Shown one piece after another: positions 15,453 through 24,277 of a stretch of DNA of 64,000 bases (position 1 is its first letter; every line of letters starts with the position of its first letter). The stretch comes from Ruminococcus sp. NK3A76 (GTDB taxonomy: Bacteria > Bacillota > Clostridia > Oscillospirales > Ruminococcaceae). The translations under genes and the position numbers were made by a program. The notes under the pieces are model-generated. The model worked only from the letters and a program-made list of their open reading frames with translations. It ran no database searches and had not been told where the DNA came from. Location: the NCBI RefSeq assembly GCF_000686125.1, contig NZ_JMMA01000002.1, positions 2,480,001 through 2,544,000 on the forward strand, in the 5' to 3' direction.

Positions 15453-17414
15453 TTAGTCTTCCGGCTCGATATAGCCGTATGAGTCAGCCGAGACTCTGAT
15501 ATCCTTTACACTATTTCGTGAAAAGGTGTTTGCGAAAATGCCTGCTTCCACCCTGCTGCCGCCGTGGATATTTATGCCGTACTGTGTGACGGACACAGCG
15601 TTTGAGCTTATCGTGCTTACACGGCTGCCGTTTAAGAATATGCCGTATTTCCCGGTGTCTGACACTGTGTTGTCGGTTATACTCTCAGCATCTGAACTGT
15701 TATTGAGCACGATGCCGCTGCCCTCGCAGGAGGATATCCTGTTGCCCGAGACAGCACCGTTCACTGAGGAGTTCTGATTAAGATAAACGCCGCTGCCGCC
15801 GAAGCCTGACAGCTCGTTGTCCTTTATCTCTGCCGCCTTGCAGCCGGTATTCAGCACTATGCCGTGCTCGGTGCAGTTTTTTACAGTGTTTGATATTATC
15901 TTGCCGCCCGATGCGTTGTCGTAGAGATATATGCCATTCTTTTTGCAGGAGGATATCGTGTTGCCCTTTATCCTGCTTGATGCCGACCCTGTCATCAGGA
16001 ATATGCCGTTGCGCTTAAAGCCGCTTATCTTGTTCTTTTCAAGCACCACGCTCCTGCACCCGGAGGAAAGGAATATGCCGTCATACTTGTCCTTGCAGCT
16101 GTCCTTTGAGCTTACCGATCTCTGAGTTATCGTGTTGCCGGTCACAGTGGTGTTTCTTGCATCGTCTACGAATATGCCGTAGCCTGCGGTGGTTATCTTG
16201 TTGTTTTTGACCGTCACACCGCTGATGTAGTAGTTTTTCCTGGGTATGGTCTTGTTGTCGCCGCCCTTGCAGGCTTTGTCAACATTCAGCCCGTGAACTC
16301 TTATGCCCTGTATCCTGTCGCAGTCCTTTGAATAGACTATCGTCATCGTGTTGTCGGATATCGTGCTGTTAACATCATAGACAACACTCTTTTTGTATGC
16401 CTTCTTGCCGTCAAACACGGTGGTGTACATAGAGTCTATCTTGCTGCCCGAGCCTGAGAACTTTGCATTTTCAAACAGTATGCCGCCGCCTGCGTTTGTT
16501 ATCTTGTTTCTGGCTATCGTGCAGTTTATGTAGTTTAGTGCGACTATCGCTTCCTCCTGCACGTTTGTGAAGGTATTGTCGGTTATCTTAATGTTGCTGT
16601 GATAAGCCCCCACGAGCTGTGAGTGAGTGCCAAGGCCACGGGAAACGTTTGTGAACCTGCAGCCTGTTATCTCGATATTCTTGCTCGGCGTGCCGTCAAG
16701 GTAGCAGCACTTGTATGCCCTGCTGCTGCAAGGGATATCTATCTGTATGCACTCATAATGCCCCTTGCCTAAATAGTTTATCGGCTTGAAGTCCTTAAAC
16801 GTGCATTTTCTTATGTAAAGCCCGTTTATCGCCGCAGTTTCCACCTGATGGCAGGCGTAGTTGCCGCCCTTTATGGTCATGCCCTCCAATGTCACATTCT
16901 TTGCGTGGGCAAGACGGAAAGGCGTTGCCTTGTTCTTGTTGCTGCCTACCCATGTGCCGCCCTTTATCTTGACATTCACGCATGAGGTATAGCCCTTTGC
17001 CTTGCTGCTTGAATTGAATTCATCAACGCCCTTGTACCTGCCGTTAGTTCCCAGAATGAGCAGGTTGTGGAAGGTCTTGTCGCTTTTGAGCGTGCAGCCT
17101 GTCACATCGAGCGTGGTGTTTGAAAACATATGCAGCGTCTGGTCGAGTATGTATGTGCCTTTCGGCACCTTGACCGTCACGGTCGTCTTTTTCTTGGCGG
17201 CCTTTTTCGATGCGTCGAGCAGGGCATCGTTTAGCGCCTTGCCTATCTTCGCCCCGTCCTTGACCTTTAGCTTTATTGTAACAGGCGATGCTGCCTGCGC
17301 CGTTATCTGAGTGTCCGAAAGAAGGCTCACATCGCCAAACTGCGGCGCACAGCACGCTATCATCAGCGAAGCCGTGAGTATGCAGCCTGTTCTTTTAATC
17401 ATATCCCATTTCAT
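15453..17414 (-). CDS. Secreted right-handed beta-helix repeat protein
   Basis: A 653-residue protein with an N-terminal signal peptide (KRTGCILTASLMIACCAP; cleavage probably near the AQAAS at residue ~40). The rest is a pectate-lyase-fold parallel beta-helix: many repeats of the form ITxNTITxxxxxGIFLxxxS (for example ISGFKRNGIFL, ISSCKKNGIYL, ISSCEGSGIVL), typical of NosD/PbH1 proteins and polysaccharide lyases. The N-terminal VKVPKGTYILDQTL box is common in pectin-lyase-like proteins. No catalytic residues could be assigned. Single gene with promoter at 17461-17489. Confidence 0.87.
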   Translation of the reverse strand: MKWDMIKRTGCILTASLMIACCAPQFGDVSLLSDTQITAQAASPVTIKLKVKDGAKIGKALNDALLDASKKAAKKKTTVTVKVPKGTYILDQTLHMFSNTTLDVTGCTLKSDKTFHNLLILGTNGRYKGVDEFNSSSKAKGYTSCVNVKIKGGTWVGSNKNKATPFRLAHAKNVTLEGMTIKGGNYACHQVETAAINGLYIRKCTFKDFKPINYLGKGHYECIQIDIPCSSRAYKCCYLDGTPSKNIEITGCRFTNVSRGLGTHSQLVGAYHSNIKITDNTFTNVQEEAIVALNYINCTIARNKITNAGGGILFENAKFSGSGSKIDSMYTTVFDGKKAYKKSVVYDVNSTISDNTMTIVYSKDCDRIQGIRVHGLNVDKACKGGDNKTIPRKNYYISGVTVKNNKITTAGYGIFVDDARNTTVTGNTITQRSVSSKDSCKDKYDGIFLSSGCRSVVLEKNKISGFKRNGIFLMTGSASSRIKGNTISSCKKNGIYLYDNASGGKIISNTVKNCTEHGIVLNTGCKAAEIKDNELSGFGGSGVYLNQNSSVNGAVSGNRISSCEGSGIVLNNSSDAESITDNTVSDTGKYGIFLNGSRVSTISSNAVSVTQYGINIHGGSRVEAGIFANTFSRNSVKDIRVSADSYGYIEPED

Positions 17415-17460
17415 TATTTATGCACCCCCGTAATACACAATACACAAATATGTTACATTT

Positions 17461-17489
17461 ATTATAACACATTTTATTCAAAAAAGCAA
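17461..17489 (-). promoter_or_regulatory. Sigma-A promoter of the beta-helix gene
   Basis: Minus strand TTGCTT, 17 bases, TATAAT. About 47 bases upstream of the start codon. Confidence 0.65.
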
Positions 17490-17560
17490 CAGTCAAAAAA
17501 CGTTTAAGCTAAAAGTCTTTATTTTCTATGCTGATAACAGCCATTTCACAGCCATTTTAT

Positions 17561-17589
17561 TTGACACGGCAGAAGTTTTATGGTAAAAT
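17561..17589 (+). promoter_or_regulatory. Sigma-A promoter of the TIM-barrel/HAD-VanW/flippase operon
   Basis: TTGACA, 17 bases, TAAAAT, with a TGG before the -10. It is the only strong promoter seen ahead of three overlapping genes. Confidence 0.8.
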
Positions 17590-17647
17590 GATAAATGTCG
17601 GATTATGTCTTGATACATTTTCAAATTTATATTTAAAAAGGACTGTG

Positions 17648-18337
17648 ATGATATTTATGTCAAACACGCCAAAGCTGATAGTCATGCTTACATATAACGA
17701 TAAAACAGCCGCCGACGCACCTGAGATATTCGCTCAGTGTGAGGAGTCTTCCGCTCAGTACTGGGGCTTCAAGGAGGAAGACCTTCCTCTGCCGAAGATG
17801 AAGCAGCTCTACGCTGACATGAAGCGCTGCGGCAAGACCACCGTTCTCGAAGTAGTTGCCTACACTGAGGATAAATGCATAGAGGGCGCAATGATGGCTG
17901 TAGAATGCGGCTGCGATATACTCATGGGTACAATGTATTCCGATAAGATACTCGCTCTTTGCAATGAGCACGGCATAAAGTATATGCCCTTTGTCGGCGA
18001 TGTTTACGACCGCCCCTCTGTTCTCGGCGGCACGATAGACGGCATGATAGCCGATGCCAAGGACTACATAAGCCGTGGCGCATACGGCATCGACCTGCTC
18101 GCATACCGCTATACAGGCGACTGCGGCGAGCTTATAAGACGCTTTACCAGTGAAGTGCCTGCCCCTGTGTGCATCGCAGGCAGCATAAACAGCACCGAGC
18201 GCCTTGACGAGATAAAGGCAGCTTCCCCCTGGGGCTTTACCATAGGCAGCGCATTCTTTAACGGCGATTTCGGCGAAGGCTTCCCCTCGCAGATAGAGAC
18301 TGTGCTCGACCATATCAAGGAGCCTGCTTATGTTTAG
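17648..18337 (+). CDS. Probable TIM-barrel protein, function unknown
   Basis: A 229-residue cytosolic protein. The sequence alternates strands and helices as in phosphate-binding TIM barrels: LEVVAYTED, GCDILMGTMYSD, MPFVGDV, GIDLLAYRY, VCIAGSINS and, near the C terminus, WGFTIGSAFF, which resembles the phosphate-binding loop of aldolase or epimerase-type barrels. The specific enzyme is not recognisable. The start ATG at 17648 has AAAAGGA 5 bases upstream; a second ATG 9 bases on is possible. It overlaps the HAD-VanW gene by 8 bases, so it probably shares its pathway, perhaps a cell-surface sugar or polymer. Confidence 0.72.
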   Translation: MIFMSNTPKLIVMLTYNDKTAADAPEIFAQCEESSAQYWGFKEEDLPLPKMKQLYADMKRCGKTTVLEVVAYTEDKCIEGAMMAVECGCDILMGTMYSDKILALCNEHGIKYMPFVGDVYDRPSVLGGTIDGMIADAKDYISRGAYGIDLLAYRYTGDCGELIRRFTSEVPAPVCIAGSINSTERLDEIKAASPWGFTIGSAFFNGDFGEGFPSQIETVLDHIKEPAYV

Positions 18338-19508
18338 AGATTATTACCCCTGCGAATATGCCAAGAGCGTTTATGATATCGACTATAAGCGCCTCTACGA
18401 CATGGGTGTGCGTGGTCTGATACTCGATATCGACAACACGATAGTCCACCACAACGACGATGCAACGCCCGAAGCAGAGCAGCTGTTTTGTGATATACAC
18501 GCAGCAGGGCTAAAGACAGTCCTCCTCTCAAATAATGACGAGGAGCGTGTGCAGCGCTTTATTAAAAACATCGACACCCCCTATGTCTGCGATGCAGACA
18601 AGCCGCAGCCGCATGGCTATGAGCGTGCGCTTGAAATACTCGGCACAGAAAAACAGCAGACAGTCGTGATAGGAGATCAGATGTTTGTAGATATTATCGG
18701 TGCAAACCGCTGCGGCATACCTTCTGTACTTGTACACTTTATCCCTGTAAAGGGCGAGCTCTGGCTCGGATTTAAAAGATACATAGAAATGGCAGTGCTT
18801 GTGATGTTCAGGCTCGATAAAAAGCACCGCAGACCCATAGGAACTGATAACGGGAGGGCAGACAGTATGCCTAAGAAACAAAGAAAGCTCTTTTGCGAGA
18901 TAAGCCCCACTACCTACGCTATCTCCGAGAAAAAGAGCATAATGCTAAGACATATAAGAAACTACAAAAGCAGCGAGGTCTACGCAAGGGGCAGATGCAA
19001 AAAGTCATTCCCCTGCCTTGTGTCATCATGCAGCTCGCACCTTATCAAAAAGGGCAAGGGCATCGACCCTGTGACACAGCACAACAAGGCGCAGAATATC
19101 CGCCTTGCCTGCGAGCGTATAAACGGCCTTGTTATCCGCCCCGGCGAGACATTCTCCTTCTGGCAGCGGGTGGGCAACACCACCGCAAGAAAGGGCTATA
19201 AGGAGGGGCGTGTCATAATACTCGACAAGCTCACAAAGGGTCTTGGCGGCGGCCTTTGCAACCTTGCAAACACTATCCACAGAGTAGTGCTCCAGAGCCC
19301 GCTGACCGACACCGAGTTCCATATGCACTCGGACGCTCTGGCTCCCGACGAGGGCGACACATATTACCGTGTCTCCCGTATATATAAAGACACCTTTGAC
19401 AAGAAAACAGGCGAGCTTAAAGCGCACACGCTTATAGTCAATAACCACTCAGAGGTGCTTTTTGACCCCGAGCTCATACCGGCAGAGCTTTTAAGAGACG
19501 ATGGATAA
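18330..19508 (+). CDS. YqeG-type HAD phosphatase fused to a VanW domain
   Basis: A 392-residue protein of two parts. Residues 1-165 are a HAD-IIIA phosphatase like YqeG: DIDNTIV (nucleophile and acid Asp), LLSNN, DADKPQP (motif Lys) and GDQMFVDIIGANRCG. Residues ~215-385 are a VanW domain: RPGETFSFWQRVGNTTARKGY and GGGLCNLANTIHRVVLQS. The frame is continuous, but an ATG at 18867 (MPKKQRKLF) has GGGAGGG 8 bases upstream, so a VanW protein might also be made separately. VanW occurs in some vancomycin-resistance operons and in many surface proteins; its chemistry is unknown. It overlaps both neighbours by 8 bases. Confidence 0.87.
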   Translation: MFRDYYPCEYAKSVYDIDYKRLYDMGVRGLILDIDNTIVHHNDDATPEAEQLFCDIHAAGLKTVLLSNNDEERVQRFIKNIDTPYVCDADKPQPHGYERALEILGTEKQQTVVIGDQMFVDIIGANRCGIPSVLVHFIPVKGELWLGFKRYIEMAVLVMFRLDKKHRRPIGTDNGRADSMPKKQRKLFCEISPTTYAISEKKSIMLRHIRNYKSSEVYARGRCKKSFPCLVSSCSSHLIKKGKGIDPVTQHNKAQNIRLACERINGLVIRPGETFSFWQRVGNTTARKGYKEGRVIILDKLTKGLGGGLCNLANTIHRVVLQSPLTDTEFHMHSDALAPDEGDTYYRVSRIYKDTFDKKTGELKAHTLIVNNHSEVLFDPELIPAELLRDDG

Positions 19509-20940
19509 GTATAAACGGCTTGCTTTCAATACGGTTATATTTACTATCGGCAGCTTCGGCTCAAAAATAATCTCGCTGCTGCTCAATAACCTGTATACCG
19601 AGCATATAAGCCCTTCGCAGCTGTATACAAAATCGCTGCTCGAAATGCTTGCGCTGTTTCTGATACCCGTGTTCACACTCTCTCTGCGAGAGGCCGTGAT
19701 ACGCTACGGGCTCGACAACAACTACGACAAGACCGAGGTATTCACGACCTCCTCAGTGCTCACCCTGCTCGGGCTGCTGCCGATGATCGTGATAGTTCCG
19801 CTCATTCATTTCATACCGCTTTTCTCATCGCTTGAAGGCTTTGCCGTGCTGCTGATAGTCTATATCTTCACATCGTCTGTCAGGGCGCAGTGCTCGCAGT
19901 TCGTAAGGGCAAGAGAGCTTGTGCGGCTCTTTTCATTCGACGGCATACTCACGACACTCCTGCTGCTTGTTTTCAACATCATATTCATAAGCCATATGGG
20001 AATGGGTGTGCGCGGCTTCATGCTCTCGACTATCCTTTCAGACCTCAGCTCGTCAGTCTTTCTTTTCTTTGCAGCAGGGCTGAGGCGATACCTTAAGGCC
20101 GGCGCTTTCAGCTTAGAGCTCGGCAAGGTGATGCTCCGCTTTTGCATACCGCTTATCCCGACCACCGTTATGTGGACGTTCACAGGCTTTTCAGACCAGC
20201 TGTTCATAGGCGGCATAAAGGGCGACGACGATGCAGGCATCTACTCTGCCGCCACAAAGATACCCAACCTTGTGTCTATGCTCTCGACGATATTCTTCCA
20301 GTCGTGGAATATGTCTGCGATAACCGAGAACGATTCGAGCGACAGAAACATCTTCTACGAAAAGGTCTACGGCGCATACGAGGCTGTGCTTTTCATAGGA
20401 AGTGCAGGGCTGATACTCCTTGTAAAGCCCCTGTCTGCGGTGCTCATAAACTACAGCGTATACCCCGAATACAAAACGGCGTATCTTTACACTCCCTTGC
20501 TCATCACAGCGGCAGTATTCACCTGTCTTGACCTGTTTTTAGCAAGCATATACACCGCCACCGACCACACAAAGAACGCCTTTATCACGATACTGGTCGT
20601 CTGCCTGTCAAACATCGTGCTCAATTCAGTCATGATACCGCTTTTCGGCATACAGGGCGCAGCGCTGGCGACATTCATCAGCTATTTCCTCTGCTATATC
20701 ATCAGGATAATAGATGCAAGGCGTTTCGTACCCTTTAAATGCAGGATAGCCGTCAACATCATCGGCACAGCGCTCATACTTGTCATGAGCCTGCTCGTAG
20801 TATTAAAGCCCAAGGGCTACATACTCACAGAGCTTCTGCTCACAGGCGTTGTGACGATAGTTTTCATACGCCCCCTGATGCCGCTTATCCAGCGTGTATC
20901 ATCAAGGCTCAGGCGCACCCCGCCAACAGACACCAAATAA
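19501..20940 (+). CDS. Wzx/MurJ-like polysaccharide flippase
   Basis: A 479-residue integral membrane protein with about 12-14 hydrophobic helices spread over the whole length, beginning LAFNTVIFTIGSFGSKIISLLL, the start typical of oligosaccharide flippases (MATE/MVF superfamily, polysaccharide biosynthesis protein type). Such proteins move undecaprenyl-linked sugars across the membrane. It overlaps the HAD-VanW gene by 8 bases and is followed at once by a terminator, so it ends the operon. The substrate is unknown. Confidence 0.85.
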   Translation: MDKYKRLAFNTVIFTIGSFGSKIISLLLNNLYTEHISPSQLYTKSLLEMLALFLIPVFTLSLREAVIRYGLDNNYDKTEVFTTSSVLTLLGLLPMIVIVPLIHFIPLFSSLEGFAVLLIVYIFTSSVRAQCSQFVRARELVRLFSFDGILTTLLLLVFNIIFISHMGMGVRGFMLSTILSDLSSSVFLFFAAGLRRYLKAGAFSLELGKVMLRFCIPLIPTTVMWTFTGFSDQLFIGGIKGDDDAGIYSAATKIPNLVSMLSTIFFQSWNMSAITENDSSDRNIFYEKVYGAYEAVLFIGSAGLILLVKPLSAVLINYSVYPEYKTAYLYTPLLITAAVFTCLDLFLASIYTATDHTKNAFITILVVCLSNIVLNSVMIPLFGIQGAALATFISYFLCYIIRIIDARRFVPFKCRIAVNIIGTALILVMSLLVVLKPKGYILTELLLTGVVTIVFIRPLMPLIQRVSSRLRRTPPTDTK

Positions 20941-20981
20941 CCAGGCACCGGCTCAAACCAGCTGACGCCTGGACTTTTTTT
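20941..20981 (+). terminator. Terminator of the flippase operon
   Basis: CCAGGC and GCCTGG pair around an inner AGC-rich loop and are followed by seven Ts. It begins directly after the stop codon. Confidence 0.75.
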
Positions 20982-21271
20982 CAGGTAACAGGAGAAACGC
21001 TGCGCTCAGTGAATAGTGAATAGTGAAGAATGAATAGTGAATAGCCCCGGTGCGGCTTACGCCGCTTATGCCCATTCGGGCAATGTGTGGAAAGGTATAT
21101 CCGAAGGGGGTGGCGTAGGCGCAGCCGGAGCAGGGGTGGCGCATGAGCCGTCTGCGACGGCTCGAAAGCCCCCCTACCGTAGCGTCAGCAAAGCGAAAGA
21201 CTACCCCTTTGGCTTAATTGTGGGGGCAGCTTTCCTTCAAGGGTGCTCTCTCGCTCCCATAGGGGACCCCC
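20982..21271. repeat. Mosaic repeat island
   Basis: A GTGAATA/GTGAAGAATGAATA heptamer array, then GC-rich modules also found elsewhere (CCGAAGGGGGTGGCG, GCAGCCGGAGCAGGGGTGG, CTCGAAAGCCCCCCTACC, GGTGCTCTCTCGCTCCCATA). No gene was seen. Confidence 0.7.
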
Positions 21272-21320
21272 ACTAAAACAAACGGCTGCATATGACACCT
21301 GACCGGTATCATATGCAGCC
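21272..21320 (-). terminator. Terminator of the small minus-strand gene
   Basis: GGCTGCATATGATAC pairs with GTGTCATATGCAGCC (one offset) and is followed on the minus strand by GTTTGTTTTAG. Confidence 0.7.
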
Positions 21321-21334
21321 TGCTGTAATTGCTG

Positions 21335-21538
21335 TCATAATGTCATCTTCCCTGCTGTCGGAGGGGCTTTGTGTATCTGCGGCTCGCTGACCGCTGAAGG
21401 CTCGGAAACGGCAGCGTTCCCTCTCCTTGCACTTAATTCCCTGATTGATCTGAGCATTCTTTCAATGCTCGCTTCGGGGGCTCTCGGTACGTTTGCTGAC
21501 AGTGCCGATAATGCTGCATCTATGGTCTTTTCGTTCAT
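21335..21538 (-). CDS. Small hypothetical protein, 67 residues
   Basis: Starts MNEKTIDAALSALSANVPRAPEA. The ATG at 21538 has GGAAGAGAGAAAG upstream and a terminator follows the stop. Hydrophilic, with a helical N-terminal half and a Pro/Ser-rich tail (AVSEPSAVSEPQ, a small direct repeat). There is no recognised domain. Confidence 0.6.
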   Translation of the reverse strand: MNEKTIDAALSALSANVPRAPEASIERMLRSIRELSARRGNAAVSEPSAVSEPQIHKAPPTAGKMTL

Positions 21539-21785
21539 CTTTCTCTCTTCCTTCTGCATACTGCGTTAGTGTTGTTTTTGGAGGCCTTCATAAGCAATAC
21601 CCCCGAAAACCTTAAACGGGTGCAGCATTTTCACGAAAACTTTCATAAAGCCTTTATTTTACAGTATTGTCATAATTCGGTAAAAATACGCCTTTTGACA
21701 AAACATTTATCTATTTCATAATTATATTTTACCACATAGAAATTGCAGAATCAAATCAATAATGTAACATATATATTAAATGACC

Positions 21786-22150
21786 TCTGCTAAAAGAATA
21801 AAGAACAAAAAGGTATCGACATTAGCGCAGGCGCAATAAAGAAGTTTTTATTCCGACACTTCTGCTGTATCACGGCAGAAGTGTCTTTGCGTTACTTAGT
21901 GCAGCGCCTGCTAAAAGAAAAAAGAAGAAAGAATAAATAAGAAATAATAATCAAGGTATCGTGTCTTATCGGCAAAAGCCGATAAGACACGATATATTTT
22001 GAAATATGTCCGCAAAGCGGACACCTTGTTTATTCTTTATTCTTTCTTCTTTATTATTTATTCTTTTAGCGGTGGCACAAACAAAGCTGTAATTGTCAAA
22101 TACTTCTTTATCGCCACCGCGCTTTTAGCCGATACCTTTTCTTTTCACTG
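21786..22150. repeat. Nested inverted-repeat region without a gene
   Basis: Holds several hairpins: GACACTTCTGCTGT/ACGGCAGAAGTGTC (about 21859-21890), a perfect 16-bp stem with a 4-base AAAA loop (21958-21993), and outer AT-rich arms built on GCTAAAAGAATAAAGAA (near 21788 and 21909) and its reverse complement (near 22030-22075), with GGTATCG and CGATACC at the edges. The stretch 21570-21785 is plain AT-rich sequence with no feature seen. Confidence 0.65.
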
Positions 22151-22151
22151 T

Positions 22152-23045
22152 TCACTTTTCTCTATTGCCGTTTGCTGCCGCCTGCTTGCATTCGTAGTAT
22201 AGCTCCTCAAGCACCTCGTTGGCGGCGGTGCGGTCTATCATGGCTTTCACAAGCGTGTCGAGCTTTCCGCCCTCGGTATAATCAGCCGGGGCGAAGTATC
22301 TTATGCGGTTTTCGGAAAGCATTTTGAAAACCTTCGTCATGTCCTTTGTCTCGCTGTTGTAAACGCCTATCGAGTGTCCGCCGTAGGAGTTTACCAGCTT
22401 CATGCAGGGAATGTCGGTGTCGCTGTCGCCTATGTAGACCATATTGCGAAACGGCACACGCATATCCTCAGGCGCAAAGTAATCATTCACGCCGGGGTCG
22501 TTTATGTCGAGCACGCCCTTGCTTATCCTGAACAAAAACTGCGTCTTGTTGGTGTAGTTTATCACCTGCGCAGGCCACACCGGCACGTCCTTGTCGTCAA
22601 ACATGAAGGAGCTTGCGTATATCTTCTCAAAAGCCCCTGCCTGTGCGACAGATGTGCCCTCTATCATCTCTTTGAGCCCCGAGGATATGATGTAGTGCTC
22701 AACCTCTACCCCGTGCTCATCGCCATACGCCTTTATCCGCCCGAACCACTCCTCCACCCCGGGAAAGAGCTTGACCTTCGAGCCGTATTCACGCAGGCTG
22801 TTTTTGGTAAGCAGTATCCTGCCCCTTGCTTCCTCGACCATTTTGTACATATAGGCGAGGTTTGAGTCCATCTCGTTTGCCTCGGCAAGCTCGTTGCACT
22901 CTCTCCAGAATGACGGTATGTCACCGTCGTAGACTGCCTGTATGTAGCCCTGCGCCTGCATATCATCAGGCGAGAGCGTCTTGTCAAAGTCATAGCATAC
23001 AGCAAGCACAGGCATTTTGCCCTTTGTCTTTCTCTTATCAGACAT
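22152..23045 (-). CDS. HAD-family hydrolase, phosphoserine-phosphatase-like
   Basis: A 297-residue cytosolic protein. HAD motifs: YDFDKTLS (nucleophile Asp in motif I), IISSGLKEMI (motif II Ser), K in the KTQFLFRISKG region, and YIGDSDTDIPCMK (motif IV). A helical cap lies between motifs I and II, as in phosphoserine phosphatase relatives. The substrate is unknown. Start at 23045 has GGAGG 8 bases upstream. It is 3 bases downstream of the sirtuin gene, so they form an operon. Confidence 0.85.
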   Translation of the reverse strand: MSDKRKTKGKMPVLAVCYDFDKTLSPDDMQAQGYIQAVYDGDIPSFWRECNELAEANEMDSNLAYMYKMVEEARGRILLTKNSLREYGSKVKLFPGVEEWFGRIKAYGDEHGVEVEHYIISSGLKEMIEGTSVAQAGAFEKIYASSFMFDDKDVPVWPAQVINYTNKTQFLFRISKGVLDINDPGVNDYFAPEDMRVPFRNMVYIGDSDTDIPCMKLVNSYGGHSIGVYNSETKDMTKVFKMLSENRIRYFAPADYTEGGKLDTLVKAMIDRTAANEVLEELYYECKQAAANGNREK

Positions 23046-23048
23046 AGC

Positions 23049-23783
23049 TTATCCTCCGACCTTTATCTGACTAAGCACCTCGCCTATCTTTTCGTTTATC
23101 ACAAGGTCAGCGCTGTTGTCCATAGGTGTGGCGTCACGGTTTATTATCACAAGATGCTTGCCCCTGAAATACCTAACAAGCCCAGCCGCCGGGTAGACCA
23201 CCAGCGAAGTTCCTGCGATAATGAGCATATCACAGGAGCTTATAGCAGCGATGGAGTTTTCAAGTATCTCGTTGTCAAGCCCCTCCTCGTAAAGCACCAC
23301 GTCAGGCTTTACAAGTCCGCCGCACTCGCATATAGGCAGGGGAACGCTGTTTTTGATAAAGTCAGCATCATAGAATTTGTGACACTTGCGGCAGTAATTT
23401 CTCAGCACCGAGCCGTGCAGCTCGTAGACCGTCCTGCTGCCTGCCTTCTGATGCAGCCCGTCGATGTTCTGTGTGACAACAGCTGCGAGCTTGCCTGCTT
23501 CCTCGAGCTCTGCGAGCTTTTTGTGGGCGATGTTGGGCTCTACCCCGTCAATGAGCAGCTTGTCTCTGTAAAAGCGGTAGAACTCCTCAGGCTGCGAGTC
23601 AAAGAAGCTGCGGCTGATGATCTGCTCGGGCGGGTATTTGTATTTCTGATTGTAAAGCCCGTCACGGGAGCGGAAATCAGGTATGCCGCTCTCAGTCGAG
23701 ACACCTGCGCCGCCGAAGAACACTATCCGGCTGCTCTCGTCGATCATCTTCTGCAATGCTTCGATCTTTTCATTTCTTTCCAT
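23049..23783 (-). CDS. SIR2-family NAD-dependent protein deacylase
   Basis: A 244-residue sirtuin of normal length. NAD-binding GAGVSTESGIPDFRS (residues 26-40), QNIDGLHQ (105-112), catalytic H123 in ELHGS, and the zinc cysteines C131, C134, C152 and C154. It removes acetyl or other acyl groups from lysines using NAD. First gene of a two-gene operon with the HAD hydrolase. Confidence 0.94.
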   Translation of the reverse strand: MERNEKIEALQKMIDESSRIVFFGGAGVSTESGIPDFRSRDGLYNQKYKYPPEQIISRSFFDSQPEEFYRFYRDKLLIDGVEPNIAHKKLAELEEAGKLAAVVTQNIDGLHQKAGSRTVYELHGSVLRNYCRKCHKFYDADFIKNSVPLPICECGGLVKPDVVLYEEGLDNEILENSIAAISSCDMLIIAGTSLVVYPAAGLVRYFRGKHLVIINRDATPMDNSADLVINEKIGEVLSQIKVGG

Positions 23784-23825
23784 GTAAAACGCCCCTTTCT
23801 GGCAGTAATATAGTCATCAGATAAG

Positions 23826-24040
23826 ATATTTCAGGTAACAGGTGAGATATTTCAGGTAACAGGTAACAGGTGAGGTGTATTGTCCTTTAAGCCAAAGGCT
23901 TAAAGGACGCAAGTTTCGCTTCGCATAACTTGGCTTGTGCCGCACGATATGGCCATTCGGCCTTTACAAAGCCAAAGGCTATGCCTCCTTCGGGGATATG
24001 CCATACGCCTTGCCATAGTAAGACCTGATGTGCATATACG
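23826..24040. repeat. Mosaic repeat island
   Basis: TCAGGTAACAGG heptamer array, then GC-rich modules (CTTTAAGCCAAAGGCTTAAAG hairpin, GCAAGTTTCGCTTCGC, ATATGGCCATTCGGCC). No gene. Confidence 0.65.
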
Positions 24041-24077
24041 GCCTTGTCACACTTCAATTGTGCATTGAAATTAGTGC

Positions 24078-24106
24078 TTGAATTTTTTTGTAAAGTATGT
24101 TATAAT
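24078..24106 (+). promoter_or_regulatory. Strong sigma-A promoter without a following gene
   Basis: TTGAAT, 17 bases, TATAAT. No open frame with a ribosome site follows; the nearest downstream sequence folds well (see the RNA candidate). Confidence 0.7.
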
Positions 24107-24112
24107 AATATC

Positions 24113-24195
24113 TGTATAGTATTCTCTGTAAAAGCCGCAGCCCACTGTCTGAATAAGACTATGTGCAGGCATCTTTGGTGTATAACATACTATCA
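24113..24195 (+). ncRNA. Candidate structured small RNA
   Basis: Starts just after the promoter at 24078. The ends pair (ATAGTAT near 24116 with ATACTAT near 24187), and inside are GCCGCA pairing with TGCAGGC (one bulge) and a GTCT-GAATA-AGAC hairpin. The 3' end is not fixed by a terminator; a further CCGCCGCA/TGCGGCGG hairpin follows. It does not match SRP RNA, and I could not identify it. Confidence 0.35.
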
Positions 24196-24277
24196 GATAG
24201 TCCGACACCGCCGCACAAAGCCCTCCGGTTCGGCACACCGTATATGCGGCGGTACACGGCCCATCCGGCCCTAAGAC

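Noticed and set aside
17528-17647. Longer N terminus for the TIM-barrel-like protein
   Set aside because: The extension overlaps the promoter (17561-17589) and lacks a ribosome site; the ATG at 17648 has AAAAGGA.
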